Of a stretch of DNA of 15,218 bases, positions 8,083-14,205 are shown piece after piece. This DNA is from Dehalococcoidia bacterium (GTDB taxonomy: Bacteria > Chloroflexota > Dehalococcoidia > E44-bin15 > DAOWNJ01). The DNA is taken from contig DAOWNJ010000008.1 of NCBI GenBank assembly GCA_030642645.1, positions 1 through 15,218 on the forward strand, in the 5' to 3' direction. The notes beneath the pieces are model-generated. The model saw only the letters and a list, made by a program, of their open reading frames with translations. It was not told where the DNA came from and did not search any database. Position numbers and translations under genes: made by a program. Positions within the stretch are counted from its first letter, which is position 1, and each line of letters starts with the position of its first letter.

Positions 8083-9288
8083 TTATATAACCCCAGCCTC
8101 TCTCATCATTACTATATCCTCCTTGGAATAGCCGAGGAGGGTGGAGTAGACCTCTTCGTTATGCTGCCCCAGAAGCGGGGCGGCCCCCCCTTCCCATGGC
8201 GTTTTGGATAGCTTGTATGGCGCTGAAGGGTAACTGATTCTGCCCGCCTTGGGGTGGTCGATCTCAACGAAGAAGTCTCGCTCCTTGAACTGCTGCCAGT
8301 TCGCCGCCTCCTCGATGGAGCGTATTGGGGCAACGGGGGCTCCCCTCTCTTGCCCCGTATGGTACATCTCATCCCTTGTATGTTGCATTGCCCAGGGTGC
8401 TACATTCTTAAGCATCTCACCCATATGCTGCATACGGGAGAGTATATCCTTGAAGATCTCGTCCTTTGTCCACTCTGGCTCATCCATCATGCTTACCAGA
8501 CCCTTCCACTGGCGATCGTCCATGGCGATTATCATCATGTCCCCGTCCTTACATGGGGTGACGCGTATTGCCATTCGGGGGTCGACCTTCCTCGATGCTA
8601 CCTTTCCCTCATTGGGATACTGGCAAAGCTCTACTTGGTCCATGGCCATCAGCGCCTCCTGCTTGGAGACATCAATATACTGGCCCACTCCAGTTGACCA
8701 TCTTGGCAACAGGGCGCAAATAGTGGCGAAGGCGGCGCTAATCCCGCAGGCGGCATCGTCCGAAAATGAGGTCGACTTGACAGGCTCCCGCTCAAGGTTT
8801 TGGGACCCCCCGGGGGCGAGGTATCCACTCCCCGCCCCATGAACAACATTGAGCGGATATGCCTTATAGTCCCGGTATGGTCCGGTCTGGCCGAATGGGG
8901 TTATCGATGTCATTATGAGTTGTGGGTTTATCTCCTTCAGCTTATCATAGGTAAAACCAAGCTCCTCCATCTCCTTTGGTGGTTTATCCTCAATGAGAAT
9001 GTCAGCCCACCTCACAAGCTCAAGGAATATCTTTCTGCCTGTTTGAGTCTCCGGGTCGAGGGTTATTCCTTTCTTATTTGTATTGAGGTAGAGGAAGAGC
9101 CCGCTCCTCTCAGGGTGAGGTATATCACCCAGGAATGGCCCTCTCCTTCTTGCCTCATCCCCTACACCTGTCCTTTCTATCTTTATAACCTCAGCCCCAA
9201 GGTCTGCCAGCAATTTACTGCAGTAGGGGCCTGAGATGAAGCTTGCATACTCCAATACCTTTGTCCCCTCTAATGCCTTTTCACTCAC
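8083..9288 (-). CDS. Family III CoA-transferase, B-type (B6), GTG start
   Basis: A 401-residue B-type transferase. The start is GTG (9286-9288), giving MSEKALEG in register with its paralogs, with AAGGAGA 9 nt upstream. D178, the second Asp of FSDDAACG, aligns with the catalytic residue. Next to it the usual KGGG or KAGG is KSTS, a change right beside the active site. The variable segment (about 8278-8658) is rich in methionine and shares little with other B proteins beyond a CKDG turn. The conserved GNPxW of the family is DEPEW here. It is 14 nt downstream of A7 and 10 nt upstream of A5. Confidence 0.9.
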   Translation of the reverse strand: MSEKALEGTKVLEYASFISGPYCSKLLADLGAEVIKIERTGVGDEARRRGPFLGDIPHPERSGLFLYLNTNKKGITLDPETQTGRKIFLELVRWADILIEDKPPKEMEELGFTYDKLKEINPQLIMTSITPFGQTGPYRDYKAYPLNVVHGAGSGYLAPGGSQNLEREPVKSTSFSDDAACGISAAFATICALLPRWSTGVGQYIDVSKQEALMAMDQVELCQYPNEGKVASRKVDPRMAIRVTPCKDGDMMIIAMDDRQWKGLVSMMDEPEWTKDEIFKDILSRMQHMGEMLKNVAPWAMQHTRDEMYHTGQERGAPVAPIRSIEEAANWQQFKERDFFVEIDHPKAGRISYPSAPYKLSKTPWEGGAAPLLGQHNEEVYSTLLGYSKEDIVMMREAGVI

Positions 9289-9302
9289 TTATCTCGTCTC
9301 CT

Positions 9303-10535
9303 TTAGTATATGACCTGCTCATCCATGAGGGCCTTTATCTCCTCCTGGCTCATCCCCAGGAGCTCCCCGAATACATAGTTGTTGTGCTCACCAAAGAGTG
9401 GTGCATGGCGGACTATCTCTGCTGGTGTAGCTGATAGCTTCCACGGGGGATTCATCACGGTTAGTCTCCCGATTACAGGGTGCTCCACTTCAGTAAATGC
9501 CCCTCTCTCCTTGAGGTGGGGGTCGCTGAAGAAGTCCTTGCTTGAGAACGAATGAACCGCGGCAACCCCTGCCTTTTGAAGTATATCCATAACCTCGTAT
9601 TTGGTGTGGCTTATCGTCCATTGAGAGATGAGCCTGTCCAGCTCCTCCTCGTTCTTCTTTCTCAGGTAGGCATCTTGAAACCTCTCTTCCTTTGCCCAAT
9701 CGGGGTTTCCAATGGCACCAGCAAATGCCCTCCACTCCTCATCGTTTGAGATGGCGATGCTTATCCAGTCATCCTCCCCCTTGCAGCGGTAGCAATCATG
9801 AGGGGCGAAGATGTCATCTTTATTGCCGCGACGGGTTTGTATCCTCCCATTCAAGTTGTAGTCCATGATTGTATCCCAGACAAGGCAGCTTATGACCTCC
9901 GAGTCTGAATTATCTATGTATTGCCCCTTCCCGGTCATCTCCCGATGAATCAAGGCGGTAATAATAGAAAAGGCATTTGCAGTGCCGCAGACTATATCAG
10001 TACGTCCTCCTATAGGAGGGGCTGGTGGACCATCGGCATAACCCGTGATTTCAGACAGGCCGCCAAGGGAACCAAATATAGGGGCAAAGCCGGCGTAATT
10101 GCGCTCTGGCCCGGTTGACCCACGACATGAAGCGGAGAGGTAGATAATGTCGGGTTTGACCTCCCTTATAGCCTCATAACTAAGCCCCAGCCGGTCCAGA
10201 ACCCCGGGGCGGTTGTTTTCCACAATTACATCGCTCACCTCGGCTATCTTCTTTGCCAGCTCAACTGCTTTTGGCTTGGTGAGGTCCAGGTTGACACTCA
10301 GTTTGTTCAGATTGAGCTCATTGAAGCCGACCGATTTATTGGGATCGGTGAGTATGATGATCTTTGGGTCTGGGCCTCCTGTGGATCCGAACCACCTTGT
10401 TGGGTCGGGCCTTCTTATGCTCTCTACCTTTATCACCTCAGCCCCAAAGTAAGCCAATGCCTCAGAGGTATAGGGCCCAACATAAAACTGACCGAACTCA
10501 ACAGCCCTTATCCCTTCTAACACCCTTCCGGTCAT
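9303..10535 (-). CDS. Family III CoA-transferase, A-type (A7), longest and mosaic
   Basis: At 410 residues this is the longest A copy. It carries about six extra residues near 48-66 (STGGPDPKIIILTDP region), in a loop before the LNLNK motif. D180 in GRTDIV aligns with the catalytic aspartate. The middle resembles A1 (EITGYADGPP, NNRPGV, QTRRGNKDDIFAPH), whereas the C-terminal third resembles A5 (KGEDDW, HTKYEVM), suggesting recombination between copies. Other oddities are DNSDSEV in place of DASSSEV, LVWDT in place of LIGDV, and His in AAVHSFS where others have Pro. The ATG follows a G10 run that serves as ribosome binding site, 18 nt after the B8 stop. Confidence 0.9.
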   Translation of the reverse strand: MTGRVLEGIRAVEFGQFYVGPYTSEALAYFGAEVIKVESIRRPDPTRWFGSTGGPDPKIIILTDPNKSVGFNELNLNKLSVNLDLTKPKAVELAKKIAEVSDVIVENNRPGVLDRLGLSYEAIREVKPDIIYLSASCRGSTGPERNYAGFAPIFGSLGGLSEITGYADGPPAPPIGGRTDIVCGTANAFSIITALIHREMTGKGQYIDNSDSEVISCLVWDTIMDYNLNGRIQTRRGNKDDIFAPHDCYRCKGEDDWISIAISNDEEWRAFAGAIGNPDWAKEERFQDAYLRKKNEEELDRLISQWTISHTKYEVMDILQKAGVAAVHSFSSKDFFSDPHLKERGAFTEVEHPVIGRLTVMNPPWKLSATPAEIVRHAPLFGEHNNYVFGELLGMSQEEIKALMDEQVIY

Positions 10536-10542
10536 CTTGATA

Positions 10543-10553
10543 CCCCCCCCCCT
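10543..10553 (-). promoter_or_regulatory. Homopolymeric G10 ribosome binding site of A7
   Basis: On the minus strand the gap between B8 and A7 reads TAG, AG, then ten G in a row, followed by TATCAAG and the ATG. This is the only purine-rich Shine-Dalgarno candidate. All other junctions have ordinary GGAG-type sites. A run of this length is prone to slippage and to sequencing error, so its true length should be treated as uncertain. Confidence 0.55.
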
Positions 10554-11765
10554 CTAAATTACTCCAGCCTCCCTCATCCTCACCATGTCCTCCCTGGTAT
10601 AGCCGAGGAGCCTGGTGTATACCTCCCTATTATGTTGACCAAGGAGGGGTGCCGGATGTTCCAGGGCCCATGGTGTTCTGGAGAGGATGCCTAGACCTCG
10701 AGGACAGACCACCTTTCCCATCTCAGGGTGCTCGACCTCGACGAAGAATCCTCTTTCTTCATATTGTGGAGAGCTCATCACTTCAGCCGCATTGCAGATC
10801 ATGGCCGTCGGCACGCCCCTCCCCTGGAGGCCGTGGAAGATTTCCTCCTTGGTATGACCTCTCGTCCACTCTTCTATATTGTCGTTCATCTCATTGCCAT
10901 ATTCGCTACGACCATCCAGGGTATCGAATTTCGTATCCTGAGCCCAACGGGGATTGCCCATAAACTCCTTGAAGCTTACCCAATGCCAGTCAAGTAGGGC
11001 CGCGATCTGGACGTAGCCATTCTGGCAGGGTGGTGGCCGTCTCCCGAGAGCAGAGCTCCCGACAACCCTGGTTGCAATGGTGTCCATATTGGGATAGTTG
11101 GTGATCTCAGTCCTGTTGAGGGCCATTAGTGCCTCCTGTTTGGAGACATCCACATGCTGTCCCGAGCCGGTTTTTATCCGGTGGTAGAAGGCAATGACAG
11201 TTACTGTTGCTGCACTGAGCCCAGCAATATGGTCATCAAAAAAGCCCCCCCCCTTAAGTGGCTCCCTTTCCGCATTTGGCGACCCACCTGGAGTGAGATA
11301 GCCTCCCCCCGCTCCGTGAGGAATGTTGAGATTGTAAGCCTTGTAGTCCTGATATGGCCCGAACTGGCCGAATGGGGTTATTGATGTCATTATGAGTTGT
11401 GGGTTTATCTCCTTCAGCTTATCATAGGTAAGGCCAATCCCCTCCATCTCCCTTGGTGGTTTATCCTCTATGAGAATATCAGCCCACTTCAAAAGCTCAA
11501 GGAATATCTTTTTGCCGGTTTGAGTCTCCGGGTCGAGGGTGATCCCGAGCTTATTTGTATTGAGGTAGAGGAAGAGCCCACTCCTCTCGGGATGGGGTAT
11601 ATCATTAAGGAATGGCCCCCGGCATCTCGCCTCATCCCCTCCCCCTGGCCTCTCTATCTTTATAACCTCTGCCCCCAGGTCAGCCAGGAGCTTTGAGCAA
11701 TAGGGGCCGGTTACAAAGCTGGCATACTCTAGTACCTTCACCCCCTCAAGAGCCTTATCAGCCAT
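10554..11765 (-). CDS. Family III CoA-transferase, B-type (B8)
   Basis: A 403-residue B-type transferase, the nearest relative of B2 in its constant N-terminal half (LFLYLNTNKLGITLDPETQT region). D178, the second Asp of FFDDHIAG, aligns with catalytic Asp169 of Frc. The glycine codons just before it form a run of nine G followed by C and six T (11238-11253 on the other strand), an unusual slippery context within the active-site region. The variable segment (about 10755-11135) has a PPPCQNG turn where others have CKDG. The ATG has GAGGAG 6 nt upstream and follows the A9 stop by 10 nt. The substrate is unknown. Confidence 0.9.
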   Translation of the reverse strand: MADKALEGVKVLEYASFVTGPYCSKLLADLGAEVIKIERPGGGDEARCRGPFLNDIPHPERSGLFLYLNTNKLGITLDPETQTGKKIFLELLKWADILIEDKPPREMEGIGLTYDKLKEINPQLIMTSITPFGQFGPYQDYKAYNLNIPHGAGGGYLTPGGSPNAEREPLKGGGFFDDHIAGLSAATVTVIAFYHRIKTGSGQHVDVSKQEALMALNRTEITNYPNMDTIATRVVGSSALGRRPPPCQNGYVQIAALLDWHWVSFKEFMGNPRWAQDTKFDTLDGRSEYGNEMNDNIEEWTRGHTKEEIFHGLQGRGVPTAMICNAAEVMSSPQYEERGFFVEVEHPEMGKVVCPRGLGILSRTPWALEHPAPLLGQHNREVYTRLLGYTREDMVRMREAGVI

Positions 11766-11775
11766 CCTTGTCTCC

Positions 11776-12987
11776 TCAGTATATTACCTGCTCCTCTGCA
11801 AGGGCCTTTATCTCCTCCTGGCTCATTCCAAGGAGCTCGCCGAAGACATATGAATTATGTTGGCCAAGTAGAGAAGCGGGGCTACTAACCCTTGCCGGGG
11901 TTTCCGATAGCTTCCAGGGGGGGGTGAGCATTGTTATCTTTCCTATCACAGGGTGCTCAAGCTCCACGGCGCGTTCTCGTGCCTTAAAGTGGGGGTCGCT
12001 CAATAACTCAACACTGCTGAAGGAAGGCATGGCAGCCACTCCGGCTTTTTGAAGGATTTCCATAGCCTCATAGTGGGTATGGTTTATAGTCCACCCCGAG
12101 ATAAGTCTATCCAGCTCCTCCTCATTTGCCTTCCTGGAGTAGGCATCGGAGAGTCTACCGTCCTTGGCCCATTCTGGGTTTCCAATGGCATCAACAAATG
12201 CCCTCCACTCATCATCGTTTGATATGGCGATGCTTATCCACTTGTCTTCCCCCTTGCAGCGGTAGCAATTATGGGGGGCCATAATGTTATCGCGATTGCC
12301 TTTTCGAGTCTGGCTCCTGGCGTTCATTGTATAGTCCATAAACACATCGCCGATGAGGGCTGAGATAGACTCGGTTGAGGATACATCGATATGCTGCCCC
12401 TCCCCTGTCTTCTGGCGGTGATTAAGGGCAGCCAGAATAGCAAAGGCAGAGGTCATGGCGCTCAGGATATCGATCTTACCCCCCATCGTGACTGGCTCTC
12501 CATCGGCGTAGCCTGTTATGTGAGATGCCCCGCTTTGATTGCAGAATAGGGGGGCAAAACCACGGTAATTCCTCTCAGGGCCGGTAGTTCCAACTGCTGA
12601 TGAGGAGAGGTAGATGATGTCAGGTTTAATCTCCTTCAAGTCCTCATAGCCGAGGCCAAGCCTGTCCATGGTTCCAGGAGTGAAGTTCTGGACTACTATA
12701 TCTGAAACCTGGACTATCCTTTTTGCTAGCTCAGCCCCCTTGGGCTTGGTTATATCAAGCGCTACATTTAACCTGTTGGCACATATCTCGGCGAAGGGAA
12801 GTGAGCTCTCCAGCCCGGCATATCTGCGCCCGGTGGTCATGGAGATATCCCTTGTGCCATCATGGCGTTTTGTGCTCTCGATCTTAATAGCCTCTGCCCC
12901 CATATAGGTCAATAGTGTTACAGCGTAGGGCCCAGCCCAGAACTGGCTGAAATCGGCGATCCTTATCCCTTCTAAAGCAGAATTCAT
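11776..12987 (-). CDS. Family III CoA-transferase, A-type (A9)
   Basis: A 403-residue A-type transferase. D173 in GKIDILS aligns with the catalytic aspartate. It is one of the more diverged A copies in the N-terminal half: the LNLNKLD motif is replaced by ICANRLN near 68-74, RPGVMDR by TPGTMDR, and the GFAP segment continues LFCNQSGASH. Its C-terminal part remains close to the others and shares SDAYSRKANEEELDRLIS with A11. The C-terminal tail has SSPASLLGQHNSY, the glutamine form usually seen in B proteins, in place of LFGEHNNY. The ATG has AAGGGGG 7 nt upstream; the nearer AGGAG abuts the ATG and is too close. It begins 15 nt after the B10 stop. Confidence 0.9.
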   Translation of the reverse strand: MNSALEGIRIADFSQFWAGPYAVTLLTYMGAEAIKIESTKRHDGTRDISMTTGRRYAGLESSLPFAEICANRLNVALDITKPKGAELAKRIVQVSDIVVQNFTPGTMDRLGLGYEDLKEIKPDIIYLSSSAVGTTGPERNYRGFAPLFCNQSGASHITGYADGEPVTMGGKIDILSAMTSAFAILAALNHRQKTGEGQHIDVSSTESISALIGDVFMDYTMNARSQTRKGNRDNIMAPHNCYRCKGEDKWISIAISNDDEWRAFVDAIGNPEWAKDGRLSDAYSRKANEEELDRLISGWTINHTHYEAMEILQKAGVAAMPSFSSVELLSDPHFKARERAVELEHPVIGKITMLTPPWKLSETPARVSSPASLLGQHNSYVFGELLGMSQEEIKALAEEQVIY

Positions 12988-13002
12988 CTCCTAACCCCCT
13001 TT

Positions 13003-14205
13003 CTAAATAACCCCTGCCGCTTTCATCTTCACCAGATCTTGCCTGGTATAACCCAGGCGCTCACAATAGACCTCCTCGTTGTGCTCGCCTAGAAGCGGGG
13101 CTGGGTGCTCTATTGCCACAGGTGTTTCTGAGAGCCGATAGGCGGCCGTGGGGCATTCAAGCCTCCCCGCCTCCGGGTGGTTAACCTCCACAAAGAATTC
13201 TCGGGCTTTTGGTTGCTCCCAGTTCAACACCTCCTCTGTTGACCTGACTATCCCGGTGGGGACTCCCCTTTTCTGGGCCTCATTATAGAGCTCCTCCCTG
13301 GTGCCATCCTTCGCCCATTCCGCTACATATTGTTGAAATTCCTGTATATGCTCATCCCGATAATCATCATCTCTGAATTTCTCCAGATATTCAGGATTAC
13401 CCATGGCGTCAAAGAGCCCCATCAAATGGGATTTCATCATATATGCGAACATGATATAGCCATCTGTGCACGGGAGGTTACTCATTCCCATAACGGATGA
13501 AATAGGGACCCGACTGGAGACCGCCCCCATGTTGGGGTATATAGTAAGCATCACCTTGTCCAGGTCCATTATCATGTCCTGTTTGGAGCAATCTATATGC
13601 TGCCCTGAGCCAGTTGCCCCCCGCCAATATAAGGCACCTAGTGTGGCTATTGCAGCGCTAAGCCCACAGCTACAATCATCGAAATGCCCCCCTGCTTTCA
13701 GGGGCTCACGCTCAAGGTTGGTTGAGGTCGGCAGGAGATAGCCACTCCCCGAAGCATGGACGACATTGAGGTGATAACCCTTATAGTCACGATATGGTCC
13801 GAACTCGCCAAATGGGGTGATTGAGGTCGTGATAAGGCGAGGGTTGATCTCCTTGAGGCTCTCATAGGCAAAACCAAGTTCCTCCATTCCCCCTGGCGGC
13901 TTATCCTCAATGAGTATATCTGCCCACTTCACGAGCTCTAGGAATATCTTTTTTCCGGTTGAGATCTCTGGGTTGAGGGTGATCCCAAGCTTATTGGTAT
14001 TAAGGTATAGAAATAACCCGCTCTTCTCAGGATGGGGGATGTCTCCTGGGAACGGCCCCCTTTTCCTCGCCTCGTCTCCAGCCTCCGGCTTTTCAATCTT
14101 AATCACCTCAGCGCCGAGGTCGGCCAGCAGTTTACTGCAATAGGGGCCTGATACAAAACTGGCATACTCTAATACCCTTACCCCCTCTAAGGCCTTTCCT
14201 GCCAT
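13003..14205 (-). CDS. Family III CoA-transferase, B-type (B10)
   Basis: A 400-residue B-type transferase, the shortest of the complete set. D177, the second Asp of HFDDCSCG, aligns with the catalytic residue, and the DCxCG context groups it with B4. The segment after GYL is shortened (PTSTNLER against PGGSPNLER). The variable stretch (about 13201-13578) is methionine- and acid-rich and has GNPEYLEKF where others carry GNPxW. It lies in TAATG coupling with A11: the A11 stop and this ATG share one base at 14205. Its Shine-Dalgarno AGGAGG (14216-14221) sits inside the last A11 codons, 10 nt before the ATG, so the two genes are probably translationally coupled. Confidence 0.9.
   Translation of the reverse strand: MAGKALEGVRVLEYASFVSGPYCSKLLADLGAEVIKIEKPEAGDEARKRGPFPGDIPHPEKSGLFLYLNTNKLGITLNPEISTGKKIFLELVKWADILIEDKPPGGMEELGFAYESLKEINPRLITTSITPFGEFGPYRDYKGYHLNVVHASGSGYLLPTSTNLEREPLKAGGHFDDCSCGLSAAIATLGALYWRGATGSGQHIDCSKQDMIMDLDKVMLTIYPNMGAVSSRVPISSVMGMSNLPCTDGYIMFAYMMKSHLMGLFDAMGNPEYLEKFRDDDYRDEHIQEFQQYVAEWAKDGTREELYNEAQKRGVPTGIVRSTEEVLNWEQPKAREFFVEVNHPEAGRLECPTAAYRLSETPVAIEHPAPLLGEHNEEVYCERLGYTRQDLVKMKAAGVI

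Noticed and set aside
8249..8842. Open frame of 197 codons on the + strand inside B6
   Set aside because: It lies opposite a well-supported CoA-transferase gene, shows no family features, and arises from codon bias of the gene on the other strand.
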